From Flavobacterium magnum (GTDB lineage: Bacteria > Bacteroidota > Bacteroidia > Flavobacteriales > Flavobacteriaceae), in NCBI RefSeq assembly GCF_003055625.1, contig NZ_CP028811.1, positions 1,922,001 to 1,986,000 on the forward strand: a stretch of DNA of 64,000 bases. Direction: 5' to 3'. This document shows, in pieces, positions 25,077 to 33,836 of the stretch. The translations under genes and the position numbers were made by a program. Below the pieces are notes generated by a model. It searched no databases, was not told the origin of the DNA, and was given only the letters and a program-made list of their open reading frames with translations. Position 1 is the stretch's first letter; the number at the start of each line of letters is the position of its first letter.

Positions 25077-27266
25077 ATGGTCAGACCCTTCCTCATCACG
25101 CCGCCGTTTACCCAGCTCAACACGCCTTATCCGGCGACCGCTTATCTCAAGGGTTTCCTCAACACACAAGGCATTGCCGCTTTTCAGGCTGATTTGGGCA
25201 TTGAGGTAATCCTCGCGTTGTTTTCCAAAAAAGGGCTTACGGAGTTGTTTGATTTTATCGGCGCTTCCGCAGATGTCACTCCTAACGCCGCACGCATGAT
25301 ATCCCTCAGGAAGGATTACATTGACACGATTGATGCCGTAATCCTGTTCCTGCAGGGCAAAAACCCAACACTGGCACTCCAGATCTGTCAGGAGGATTTC
25401 CTGCCCGAAGCGTCGCGGTTCAGCCAGTTGGAAGAACTTGATTGGGCGTTCGGGACGATGGGCACACAGGACAAGGCAAAACACCTCGCGACGCTGTACC
25501 TCGAAGATATTTCCGACCTGATTGTGGAATGTGTCGACGACAATTTCGGGTTTAGCCGCTACGCCGAAAGACTCGGCCGCAGCGCCAATTCGTTTGATGA
25601 ATTGTACGCGTCGCTGCAACAGCAACCCACTTATATCGATCGGATACTATACCAACTCCTAGAGCAAAAAATCAGTGAAATCCAACCGACGCATATCTTC
25701 ATTTCGGTACCATTTCCAGGCAATCTGTACGCGGCTTTCCGCTGTGCCCAATGGGCCAAAATACATTACCCCGACGCAATTGTCGCCATGGGCGGCGGTT
25801 TTCCAAACACCGAATTGCGTTCGCTTTCGGATCCGCGCGTGTTTGAGTTTTTCGATTTCATCACGCTCGATGACGGTGAGGCGCCGGTGGCACAGTTGCT
25901 CCGGAATTCGTCACTTCCCAAATCGGAGCGCACCTACAAACGTACATTCCTTCTTGAAAATAACGCGGTCGTTTATAAAAATGACTCCGTTCAGCACGAT
26001 TACAAACAGTCTGAAACCGGTACGCCGGACTACAGCGACTTGCTGCTGGACCGGTATATTTCGGTGATAGAGATTGTAAACCCGATGCACCGCATGTGGA
26101 GCGATGGCCGCTGGAACAAACTTACGATGGCACACGGGTGCTACTGGGGAAAGTGTACTTTCTGCGATATATCACTCGACTATATCAGGATTTATGAACC
26201 GGTCGCCGCGTCATTACTTTGTGACCGCATTGAGGAACTCGTAGCGCAGACCGGGCAAACCGGTTTCCATTTCGTGGATGAGGCCGCGCCCCCCGCACTG
26301 ATGCGCGCATTGGCCATTGAGATCCTCAGGCGTAAGCTTACGATCACCTGGTGGACCAACATCCGTTTCGAGAAAAGTTTCACGGCAGACCTGTGCCATT
26401 TGCTCAAGGCTTCGGGATGTATTGCGGTGTCTGGCGGACTCGAAGTGGCTTCCGACCGGCTCCTCAAACTGATTGATAAAGGCGTGACGGTGGCGCAGGT
26501 GGCGAGGGTCACGCGGAATTTCACCGAAAACGGCATCATGGTGCATGCCTACCTGATGTATGGCTACCCGACGCAGACCGTTCAGGAGACCGTCGACAGT
26601 CTCGAAATGGTGAGGCAGATGTTCGAAGCGGGGATTCTGCAATCCGGATTCTGGCACCAGTTTGCGATGACGGCGCACAGTCCGGTAGGGCTCGAACCCG
26701 CGAGGTTCGGTGTCGTCAAGGATTCGGAATTGGTCGGTAGTTTTGCAAACAACGACATCAATTACACGGACAACACCGGAATCAATCATGATCAATTCAG
26801 CTTTGGCCTAAAAAAGTCGCTTTTCAATTTCATGCACGGCATTTGTTTCGATTACAGGCTTCAGGATTGGTTTGATTTTAAGATTCCCAATACGACTATA
26901 AGCCGCGATTTTATCGTCAATGCATTGGAGGAAGACGGCATGTTTGACACCAAGGGTTCGGCGAAGGTTATTTGGCTTGGCGGTATGCCTTCCATGCAAT
27001 ACGTCACCAAATCGAAAAAAGGACGTTCATGGGAAATGGTGGCTTTGACATTCCATACTAAAAAGGAGGCGTTCGCGCTTCAGTTTAATCGGGCGGAAGG
27101 GGAGTGGTTGGCCGGACTGTTGGAGCAGGTCCGCGTGACGAATCAAAAAGTGTGGCAGTTCAGCGAAATCAAGTCAGATTTTGAGCAACATCTTGACGAC
27201 TTCGAATTGTTCTGGTATGCTAAACCGATGCAGACGCTCAGGAAACACGGTTTACTGGTATTATAG
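25077..27266 (+). CDS. B12-binding-type radical SAM protein
   Basis: 729 residues. The N-terminal half (about 1-310) looks like a cobalamin-binding Rossmann domain (HIFISVPFPGNLYAAFRCAQ, DAIVAMGGGFPNTELRSL, FDFITLDDGEAPV). The radical SAM core begins with HGCYWGKCTFCD, whose three cysteines (355, 360, 363) should bind the 4Fe-4S cluster; the spacing is C-x4-C-x2-C rather than the common C-x3-C-x2-C. SGGLEVASDRLLKLIDKGV and AYLMYGYPTQTVQET are later core strands. The substrate is unknown. It ends one base before the convergent small gene at 27268. Confidence 0.85.
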   Translation: MVRPFLITPPFTQLNTPYPATAYLKGFLNTQGIAAFQADLGIEVILALFSKKGLTELFDFIGASADVTPNAARMISLRKDYIDTIDAVILFLQGKNPTLALQICQEDFLPEASRFSQLEELDWAFGTMGTQDKAKHLATLYLEDISDLIVECVDDNFGFSRYAERLGRSANSFDELYASLQQQPTYIDRILYQLLEQKISEIQPTHIFISVPFPGNLYAAFRCAQWAKIHYPDAIVAMGGGFPNTELRSLSDPRVFEFFDFITLDDGEAPVAQLLRNSSLPKSERTYKRTFLLENNAVVYKNDSVQHDYKQSETGTPDYSDLLLDRYISVIEIVNPMHRMWSDGRWNKLTMAHGCYWGKCTFCDISLDYIRIYEPVAASLLCDRIEELVAQTGQTGFHFVDEAAPPALMRALAIEILRRKLTITWWTNIRFEKSFTADLCHLLKASGCIAVSGGLEVASDRLLKLIDKGVTVAQVARVTRNFTENGIMVHAYLMYGYPTQTVQETVDSLEMVRQMFEAGILQSGFWHQFAMTAHSPVGLEPARFGVVKDSELVGSFANNDINYTDNTGINHDQFSFGLKKSLFNFMHGICFDYRLQDWFDFKIPNTTISRDFIVNALEEDGMFDTKGSAKVIWLGGMPSMQYVTKSKKGRSWEMVALTFHTKKEAFALQFNRAEGEWLAGLLEQVRVTNQKVWQFSEIKSDFEQHLDDFELFWYAKPMQTLRKHGLLVL

Positions 27267-27267
27267 G

Positions 27268-27711
27268 TCAGTCCTTCTTTTCATCCGCTTCCGGGCTGTC
27301 TTTTTTCTTGCCCTTGTCTTTTTTTTCGGCTTTGTTCTTGAGGTTTTCGAATTTCAGCAACTGCTCTTTGTTAAGCAATTGACGGATTTTCGCTTCCATC
27401 TTGTCTTTGGCAGTATTCATTTTTTCACTTTTGCCGGTATCTGGAATTTCCTCAACAGTGATTGACATAACCTGGTTTTTATAGTCGTCGATAATATTTT
27501 TTACGGCCGCTTTCTGGAAATCATCCAGGGAAAGCTCCTTGGTCATTTTATCCGTCGAGGCCTGTACGAAATCAAAATCAGACTTCTTGTCCTTTTTCTT
27601 GCCTGTCTGGAACTGGCCAGGCCCGCCAATGCTGCGGTCTACGCCGCCGTATTGCGCCTGGATTGAAAATGAAGAAAAAATGAACACTGCAAGGACGAGT
27701 ATTTGTTTCAT
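27268..27711 (-). CDS. Small secreted, charge-rich protein of unknown function
   Basis: 147 residues from MKQILVLAVFIFSSFSIQAQ, a signal peptide (a longer in-frame start at 27738 adds nine residues before it). The mature part is helical and highly charged: DKMTKELSLDDFQKAAVKNIIDDYKNQV, then KMEAKIRQLLNKEQLLKFENLKN, ending in a Lys/Asp tail. The LS-x-x-Q and LN-x-E-Q-x-x-K-F pattern recalls Spy/CpxP-type periplasmic proteins (LTxxQ repeats), but this is only a resemblance. Stop codons of this gene and the radical SAM gene are one base apart. Confidence 0.75.
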   Translation of the reverse strand: MKQILVLAVFIFSSFSIQAQYGGVDRSIGGPGQFQTGKKKDKKSDFDFVQASTDKMTKELSLDDFQKAAVKNIIDDYKNQVMSITVEEIPDTGKSEKMNTAKDKMEAKIRQLLNKEQLLKFENLKNKAEKKDKGKKKDSPEADEKKD

Positions 27712-27754
27712 GTTCAGGAAATTGATTTTGATTGCCAAACTTACAATTAATCTT

Positions 27755-27762
27755 CAAAGATA
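27755..27762 (-). promoter_or_regulatory. Promoter -7 element for the gene ending at 27268
   Basis: TATCTTTG on the minus strand, an exact TAnnTTTG match, 44 bases before the start codon. Confidence 0.4.
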
Positions 27763-27814
27763 TTTTTTTAACGTCGTTAATTTTTACCCAATTCGGAACC
27801 TCAAAACCGGCAAA

Positions 27815-29098
27815 TCAGTCGTTCCCGATGGTGAGATTACAACGTTTTATCAGCTCGAGCAACTTGGTGTCGCTGCTGAAAACCGTATTGAGTCCTTGTG
27901 GTTCCTGCGGTGGATCAGCCGTGTAAGGATCACCGGCATGCCACTTTCCACTTTCATCCTTTGCGACACCTTCGCCGCCAAAACCCCAGAAATTGATGCC
28001 CCGCAACGGGCCGTCCCCGGAAATACTCTTTGAGAGTTTCTCAAAGAACAGGTTGTAAAACGCCAGCCTGTCGTCGAAAGCCGTTTTGGGAGACAGGCTT
28101 TCATCTTCCCTGGGCAGGCCGAATTCCTCAATGACGATAGGACGATTCATGTTACGCGCCAATGCCACATGCTCGTCGATGTATTTTTCAGCATTGGAAA
28201 TCGCTGTTGGCAGCGTAGCTTTCGCGTCAGCGGACTTGTACCAGTTCCAGTTTTTTGGCCAGATGTGCATGGTCAGGTAATCGATTTTCGGGTTGGCATG
28301 CGTGCGTGCGAAGGTGCCCAGGTCGCCGTTAGCCCCCATCCTGCCTTCGGATCCGGTACAAATCAGGTGGTTCTTGTCAAGTCGGTCAATCAGGTTTACC
28401 GCTTCATTGAGCCAGTCAGTAAAAGCTGCTTCATTTTCCGGGGTAAACACGCGCGGCTCATTCGCGACCTGCCACGCCATGATTGTAGGATCATCAGTAT
28501 ATTTTTTTTTGGTGTAAGCATTTTTCCTGCCGAGAATAAAGGTGATGTGTTGGGCCAAAGCCGATTTGCATGCTGCGCAGGAGTGGAACTGCGCTACATA
28601 GTCCATAAATTCATCCCAGGTATGTTCCGCTCCGATGTTTGGGTTAGGGATTGCGCCTTTGCCATTCCACTCCAGGTATTGCGCCATGCCGCCCGACCAT
28701 TCCCAATTGTTGGTCAGGTAAAGGACAGCCGTCATGTTGCGCCGGGCCATTTCCGAAAGCAGGAAATCAAGTCCGTCAAGCAGATCGGGATCGTATTTGC
28801 CCTGTTCAGGTTGCAGCGCCTGCCGCACGGTAAAGTCATAATTGCCGCCATCAGCACCCACCATTATCCTTAGGTTGGTGATGCCGTAGTGCTTCATCAG
28901 GTCGAGCTCGCGAAGCAACCGTGGTCGGTCGCCTTTCCCGGAAGCCAAAAGTGAGCCATACCAGTAATTGGCACCGACGTAGGAATAATTCCTTCCGTTC
29001 CTCAAAAACCGGGTTCCTTTTACTGAAACGAAAGACTGCGCCGACGCGGTCACGGCGAGCAGTAAAAAAAAGAGGCACACTGATTTTTTCATGGTCAT
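27815..29098 (-). CDS. Glycoside hydrolase family 5 enzyme (beta-mannanase-like)
   Basis: 427 residues with a signal peptide ending at TASAQ. The TIM barrel shows VGANYWYGSLL, LRIMVGADG, WQVANEPRVF (Glu214, general acid) and MHIWPKNWNWY, with IVIEEFGLPRE (Glu325, nucleophile). This pattern fits endo-beta-1,4-mannanases of GH5; cellulase-type or GH26 activity is less likely but not excluded. The start codon overlaps the response regulator's stop as ATGA, so the enzyme is the third gene of a kinase-regulator-hydrolase operon. It is exported to the periplasm or beyond, without a sorting domain or lipobox. Confidence 0.85.
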   Translation of the reverse strand: MTMKKSVCLFFLLLAVTASAQSFVSVKGTRFLRNGRNYSYVGANYWYGSLLASGKGDRPRLLRELDLMKHYGITNLRIMVGADGGNYDFTVRQALQPEQGKYDPDLLDGLDFLLSEMARRNMTAVLYLTNNWEWSGGMAQYLEWNGKGAIPNPNIGAEHTWDEFMDYVAQFHSCAACKSALAQHITFILGRKNAYTKKKYTDDPTIMAWQVANEPRVFTPENEAAFTDWLNEAVNLIDRLDKNHLICTGSEGRMGANGDLGTFARTHANPKIDYLTMHIWPKNWNWYKSADAKATLPTAISNAEKYIDEHVALARNMNRPIVIEEFGLPREDESLSPKTAFDDRLAFYNLFFEKLSKSISGDGPLRGINFWGFGGEGVAKDESGKWHAGDPYTADPPQEPQGLNTVFSSDTKLLELIKRCNLTIGND

Positions 29099-29775
29099 TC
29101 TGATTTGAATTTAAAACCAATTGCGTGCAGGTTTTCGATGCCGAGCCCTGGCTCATTGGCGATTATCTTCCGGAGCCTTGAAATAAACACATCGAGGCTG
29201 CGTCCCATGAAATAATCATCGTCGCCCCAGAGCGCAGTCAGGATCTGCTCGCGTTTGAGCACCTTATTTTTATTGTCCAGGAAGTACTTGAGCAATGCGG
29301 CTTCACGCTCGGTGAGCTTAATTTTTTCATTTTCCTTGAACACGATGTAATTCTGGCTGTCGAAACGGTAGCTTCCGAGATCATACACGGGATTTGCCTC
29401 GACGCTGCGCCGGGACCGCTTCAGGAATATTTCAATCTTCAGCAACAGCTCCTCGATGCTGAATGGCTTTACGAGATAATCATCGGCACCAATGCGCAGG
29501 CCTTTGATGCGGTCTTCCTTGAGCGTTTTGGCGGAAAGGAAAATAATCGGGATGTCGGTATTGGTTTTTCTGATTTCCGAAGCAAGCTCGAAACCGTCCC
29601 TTTTCGGCATCATGATATCGAAGATGCAAATGTCGAACGCGCCCGCCCGGAATATTTCGAGGCAGGTCTCACCATCTGCGCAGTGCGTAACGTCGTAGCC
29701 ATGCTGTTCCAGGTTGTCTTTGGTCAGGAACGCGAGCGTATCGTCGTCTTCGGCATACAATATCTTAAAGTGCAT
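29095..29775 (-). CDS. OmpR/PhoB-type response regulator (RprY-like)
   Basis: 226 residues. Receiver domain: ILYAEDDDTLAFL (acidic pocket), FDIMMPKRDGFEL (phospho-acceptor Asp53), IFLSAKT and DDYLVKPFS (Lys). A C-terminal winged helix (about 130-226: LTEREAALLKYFLDNKNKVL, SLDVFISRLRKI, IENLHAIGFKF) binds DNA. It resembles RprY of Bacteroides and Porphyromonas. It begins directly after the kinase stop codon and overlaps the GH5 gene by four bases. Confidence 0.93.
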   Translation of the reverse strand: MHFKILYAEDDDTLAFLTKDNLEQHGYDVTHCADGETCLEIFRAGAFDICIFDIMMPKRDGFELASEIRKTNTDIPIIFLSAKTLKEDRIKGLRIGADDYLVKPFSIEELLLKIEIFLKRSRRSVEANPVYDLGSYRFDSQNYIVFKENEKIKLTEREAALLKYFLDNKNKVLKREQILTALWGDDDYFMGRSLDVFISRLRKIIANEPGLGIENLHAIGFKFKSE

Positions 29776-31041
29776 TTATTTTGGCATTATTAGGGTCATT
29801 GTGAGTCCGCCGTCCGGATTTGCGGAAGGTACAATCTTCCAGTGGTGGAGCACGCATATTTTTTTAACATAGTAAAGTCCGAGTCCGAAACCCGTCACCT
29901 CATTACTTCTCGAATTGCTGATCCGAAAGAACTTATCAAAAATAAACGAAATATTCTTTCCTGAAATCCCGACGCCATTGTCGACGAACGCTATCCTGAG
30001 TTTGTCACTTTCTTCGGTAATGCGAATGGTGATTTCGGGTGTTTTCTCGCAGTACTTGACCGAGTTGTCGATCAGGTTGTACACGATGTTGGTGAAATGA
30101 AACGCATCGGCAGCAATATGGTATTCGGACCTTTGCGCTTCAATGCTGACTTTCGTTTCCGGGTATTTAAGGTGGATGCTTTCTACGGCATTCCTGATGA
30201 CCGCAATCAATTCAGTACGTTCTTTATGCAGCACCAATGCAGAATTGTCTGATTTGGCGATGTTGAGTACTTTCTCGATATGTGCGTTAAGCTTGTTGCT
30301 TTGAGCGATGATAATCCCGGTGTACTTATCAAGTTTCTCATCAGACCGGATTTGCGGTTGTTTGCTGAGGTAATGCGAAGCAATCAGGATCGACGACAGC
30401 GGGGTCTTGAATTCGTGCGTCATATTGTTGATGAAATCGCGCTGCAGTTCGGAATATTTCTTTTGTTGTAAGATGGTGAAAATCGAATACACATAAATCA
30501 GCAGGATTACAATCAGCGCAATCGTCAGTACAAACCAGAACTTGAGTGAACTGAACAGGTACGACGTTTCATTCGGGAAGCGGACGGCAAAATAATAGAC
30601 CAGGTTTTTGTGCTTCGGGAAATAGACTTTCTGTGGCGCGGCATCCTTATCTGAATAGGAAACATAGTTGCCATACACCATTTCGTCGCTCTGGCAATTG
30701 TACATCGCGTACTCGAAATCAGTGGCTATGTTAACTTTGGCGAATTCCGCTTTGAGATAGAATTCGAGGATTTTCGGATCAAAATCATTGTTGATGTTGA
30801 CCACGTAATAATCATTGGACACCTTTTGTACCGGATTGTCGCCGGGCAGTTCATTGTTGGTTCCCTCATATAATTTCTTGGATACCTCGAGCAGGGCGAT
30901 ATGGGATTTCTGGCTGAATTTTTTCTCCTCTATCGTGTAGGCCTGCCGGGTCCAGAGCAGTTGCAATACGAGGATTCCAATGATGGCAATGAGCCCCAGC
31001 AGTATGATGATGTTAAGCTTGTTCACTTTCATTGCCTGCAA
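29776..31041 (-). CDS. Sensor histidine kinase (RprX-like)
   Basis: 421 residues. Two membrane helices (about 9-29 and 168-190) enclose a periplasmic sensor of about 135 residues. The HisKA domain has FINNMTHEFKTPLSS with His209; the ATPase has YNLIDNSVKYCEK (N box), VDNGVGISGK (G1) and GFGLGLYYVKKI (G2). It pairs with the adjacent response regulator as an RprX/RprY-like system; the signal is unknown. An ATG three codons downstream (31032) is an equally good start. Confidence 0.92.
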   Translation of the reverse strand: MQAMKVNKLNIIILLGLIAIIGILVLQLLWTRQAYTIEEKKFSQKSHIALLEVSKKLYEGTNNELPGDNPVQKVSNDYYVVNINNDFDPKILEFYLKAEFAKVNIATDFEYAMYNCQSDEMVYGNYVSYSDKDAAPQKVYFPKHKNLVYYFAVRFPNETSYLFSSLKFWFVLTIALIVILLIYVYSIFTILQQKKYSELQRDFINNMTHEFKTPLSSILIASHYLSKQPQIRSDEKLDKYTGIIIAQSNKLNAHIEKVLNIAKSDNSALVLHKERTELIAVIRNAVESIHLKYPETKVSIEAQRSEYHIAADAFHFTNIVYNLIDNSVKYCEKTPEITIRITEESDKLRIAFVDNGVGISGKNISFIFDKFFRISNSRSNEVTGFGLGLYYVKKICVLHHWKIVPSANPDGGLTMTLIMPK

Positions 31042-31072
31042 TATTAGGCAAATTATCGGTTTGAAATGCTGC

Positions 31073-31111
31073 TTAACAACTCGTTAACAAACATTTGAAA
31101 GTCGTTAACAA
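31073..31111. promoter_or_regulatory. Tandem TTAACAA operator between the kinase operon and the DUF1573 gene
   Basis: TTAACAA occurs at 31073, 31084 and 31105, and a degenerate TTTGAAA sits at 31094, so four heptamers follow one another at 10-11 base steps, one per helical turn. OmpR/PhoB-type regulators bind direct repeats of this kind. The array lies in the 148-base gap between two divergent transcription units. Confidence 0.6.
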
Positions 31112-31131
31112 CGGCGCCTGGAAGATTAAAA

Positions 31132-31139
31132 TACTTTTG
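31132..31139 (+). promoter_or_regulatory. Promoter -7 element for the DUF1573 gene
   Basis: TACTTTTG, an exact TAnnTTTG match, 21 bases after the last TTAACAA repeat. The repeats would sit where an activator contacts RNA polymerase. Confidence 0.55.
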
Positions 31140-31189
31140 GAACAGCAAACAAAGGCACGCCTTTTTTATTAATCGAAAAAACCTTAATT

Positions 31190-31576
31190 ATGAAACACAC
31201 CCTTATTCTATTTGTCACTGCAATGTTTTGCACGATCGGATTTTCATCATTCGCTACGCTGCCTGCTACCGGTGGCAAGGTAATCTGGAAAGCCGAAACC
31301 GTGGACACCGGAGAAATTCCGCAGGGCACGCCGAAAACCATCGAATTTGAATTCAAGAACAGCGGCGAAACTGCGGTGACCATCACCAGCGCGAAAGCCT
31401 CTTGTGGCTGTACCGTCGCCGACTATCCCAAAGAAGCGATTGCGCCCGGAAAATCAGCTAAAATTACCGCGACGTACAGTGCGGCAAACAAGGGACAGTT
31501 TACAAAGACCATCACCGTAACCACTTCGGAAAGTGACAGCCCGAAAGTGCTTACCTTAAAAGGAACCGTTATTTAA
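31190..31576 (+). CDS. DUF1573 secreted/periplasmic protein
   Basis: 128 residues with a signal peptide (MKHTLILFVTAMFCTIGFSS). The body is one DUF1573 Ig-like domain: GEIPQGTPKTIEFEFKNSGE, ITSAKASCGCTVADYP with the conserved Cys-Gly-Cys, and GKSAKITATYSAANKGQFTKTI. The role of this family is not known; proteins like it are abundant in Bacteroidota envelopes. It is divergent from the two-component operon with a shared operator array, so RprY-like control is an attractive inference. Confidence 0.9.
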   Translation: MKHTLILFVTAMFCTIGFSSFATLPATGGKVIWKAETVDTGEIPQGTPKTIEFEFKNSGETAVTITSAKASCGCTVADYPKEAIAPGKSAKITATYSAANKGQFTKTITVTTSESDSPKVLTLKGTVI

Positions 31577-31597
31577 GATTTTGTGCTTTTTTAATTT

Positions 31598-31638
31598 GAT
31601 GCCATTGTCAAACCTTGACAATGGCATCTTTGTTTTTT
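31598..31638 (+). terminator. Strong terminator after the DUF1573 gene
   Basis: A perfect 14-bp stem, GATGCCATTGTCAA with TTGACAATGGCATC, three-base loop, then TTTGTTTTTT. Confidence 0.9.
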
Positions 31639-31721
31639 CACAAAATATAAGGGCATTAGTCTAAAAATCGCGCGTCAATGGTTTTTTTATCTATTTTTAA
31701 CTGCGTTTTAACTACAACGAT

Positions 31722-33836
31722 GTGTTAAATAACTTAAACCGTATTACCATTTATAAGAAGATATTGTGGATGACCACTCTGTCCGCAATCTTTTTTCTTG
31801 CGCTGCTGTCGGCCATCTACTACTACACTATTCAGCAGGAAAAGGAAGTTTACAAAGTTTCCCTGAGACAATTTGGGAACGAGGTAAATTCGTTGACCGA
31901 GCTTGACGCGCAAACCAATATTTCCAATATTGTTGACATGGTGTATTGGGACGAATTCATTCACTACCTGCAGCTGAAAGACCAATATTGGTTTGATCAG
32001 AATATCGAATCTTCGGTGGCCACCTATAAGGCAGACTACCTTGGAATCTATGATGTTAAGAGGAATTTCCTGAATAAGGCGTCAACGAAGGCAATAAGTA
32101 GTTTGGATTTCATGCCGAAAGCGGCTTTTGATGCGATCGACCGCAGGCGATTGGTTGAATTTTACATTAGGATCCCCGAAGGTGTTGTACAGGTCTTTGG
32201 GTCAGGTGTGCACCCGACTGCGGATATATACGATAAAAAGACCCCGCCGTCAGGATACTTCTTTATCGTCAAGCTAATGAACGGTGCGTATTTTGACAGT
32301 CTTGAGACGTTAAACAATTCCCAGATCGGATTTATTGACAAACCGCAGGAATCTGAAAATAGCCTCTATGTACTTCGTGACTTGAAAGATTATAACCATA
32401 ATACCATCGCTACTTTATCGTTCATCAGGCCTTTCGATGTCAGTTTCCATACTACAAAAAGTATATTAATATTACTAATAATTACTTATCTGTGCAGTAT
32501 TGCGGTATACCTGTACTGTTCGCGCCAATGGGTGTATAAGCCATTGAATCTGATTACAAGTATCCTTGAAAAAGGGAATGAGACCGATATGGAAACACTT
32601 AAACACATTCCCGGGGAATTCCGGCACATCGGAAATTTATTTGAAGAAAGCAAGAAGCAGCGCGAGCAGCTTGAAATCGCCAAATCAAAAGCTGAGGAAA
32701 GCGACCGTCTCAAATCGTCATTTCTGACGAACATATCGCATGAGATCCGCACCCCGATGAATGCCGTTATTGGATTTTCGGCAATGCTGCAAAACGGCAA
32801 TCTTTCCGAGCAGGAAAGGACCGAGTACCTCCGTATTTTGCAAAGCAGCGGAATCAATCTGGTGTCTATTATCGATGATCTTATTGAGATGTCCAGGATT
32901 GATACAAACCAGGTCGTTCCAAACTATAAAGCTGTCGACATTGATGCGTGCCTAAGTGACTTGTATGAGTCGATTAAAATAACCGTTCCCCGGGAAAAGG
33001 ATATCCACTTCTACATTGCCTGGCCTGACGAACGTATTTCCGGAAAAATAATCACCGATGAAGTAAAACTCCGGCAAGTCCTTACAAATTTAATCACCAA
33101 TGCAATCAAGTACACACCACAGGGATTCGTATCAATATCTTATGAAATTGACAGCAATGCGGCCGAAGTGGTTTTCTCAGTACATGATTCCGGTATCGGC
33201 ATTGATGTGGAGGAGCATGGTAAGATTTTTGATCGGTTTTTCAGGATTGACAACGACTTTTCGATAAAGGCGGGAGGTCTCGGATTAGGCCTTTCCATCT
33301 CGAAAGCATACGTAAACATGCTTGGCGGAGAAATCTCAATCACATCACGCGAAAAAGCAGGATCGGATTTCCGCTTCACCATTCCCCTGAATTATGCGCA
33401 GGCTGAAAACATAGCCAGTCCAATCAAAAACAATGCAGCAGAATACGAGAAGGAATCGCTCACCATTCTGGTCGCTGAAGACAACAACATTAATTTCCTG
33501 TTGCTGCAAAAAATGCTCTACAGGCACAATCATGTCATCTTAAGGGCTTGCAACGGCCGTGAGGCAGTCGATACCTGCCAAAGCAATACAGCGATCGACC
33601 TGGTGCTCATGGATATTAAGATGCCTGTAATGGACGGCTACGAAGCCTTCGAACTCATAAGGAAGATCAGGCCTGAACTCCCCGTTATCGCACAAACAGC
33701 CTATGTTGGGAATGATGGTAGCCTCATTAATCAAAAAGGATTTTCAGCCTGTATTTCTAAGCCTATTGATAAGGATAAATTACTTGCATTGCTCAACAAT
33801 GTCGTTTATATTAAAAAGAATGCATCCAATGCTTAG
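31722..33836 (+). CDS. CHASE4 hybrid sensor histidine kinase with receiver domain
   Basis: 704 residues from a GTG start (ATG alternatives would cut into the first membrane helix). Membrane helices at about 17-36 and 247-266 flank an extracytoplasmic CHASE4-like sensor (MVYWDEFIHYLQ, YLGIYDVKRNFLN). Then come a coiled coil, HisKA (SFLTNISHEIRTPMNAVIG, His340), ATPase (NLITNAIKYTPQG, HDSGIGIDVEE, GLGLGLSISKAY) and a C-terminal receiver (ILVAEDNNINFLLLQ, LVLMDIKMPVMDGY, Asp631). It has no output domain, so it must pass phosphate on, perhaps through an Hpt protein. Its last codons overlap the following porin gene. Confidence 0.92.
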   Translation: MLNNLNRITIYKKILWMTTLSAIFFLALLSAIYYYTIQQEKEVYKVSLRQFGNEVNSLTELDAQTNISNIVDMVYWDEFIHYLQLKDQYWFDQNIESSVATYKADYLGIYDVKRNFLNKASTKAISSLDFMPKAAFDAIDRRRLVEFYIRIPEGVVQVFGSGVHPTADIYDKKTPPSGYFFIVKLMNGAYFDSLETLNNSQIGFIDKPQESENSLYVLRDLKDYNHNTIATLSFIRPFDVSFHTTKSILILLIITYLCSIAVYLYCSRQWVYKPLNLITSILEKGNETDMETLKHIPGEFRHIGNLFEESKKQREQLEIAKSKAEESDRLKSSFLTNISHEIRTPMNAVIGFSAMLQNGNLSEQERTEYLRILQSSGINLVSIIDDLIEMSRIDTNQVVPNYKAVDIDACLSDLYESIKITVPREKDIHFYIAWPDERISGKIITDEVKLRQVLTNLITNAIKYTPQGFVSISYEIDSNAAEVVFSVHDSGIGIDVEEHGKIFDRFFRIDNDFSIKAGGLGLGLSISKAYVNMLGGEISITSREKAGSDFRFTIPLNYAQAENIASPIKNNAAEYEKESLTILVAEDNNINFLLLQKMLYRHNHVILRACNGREAVDTCQSNTAIDLVLMDIKMPVMDGYEAFELIRKIRPELPVIAQTAYVGNDGSLINQKGFSACISKPIDKDKLLALLNNVVYIKKNASNA

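Noticed and set aside
25077..27711. A RiPP or natural-product cluster around the radical SAM protein
   Set aside because: The neighbouring small protein at 27268 has a signal peptide and a charged helical body, runs in the opposite direction and lacks a leader/core pattern. No transporter or peptidase lies nearby.
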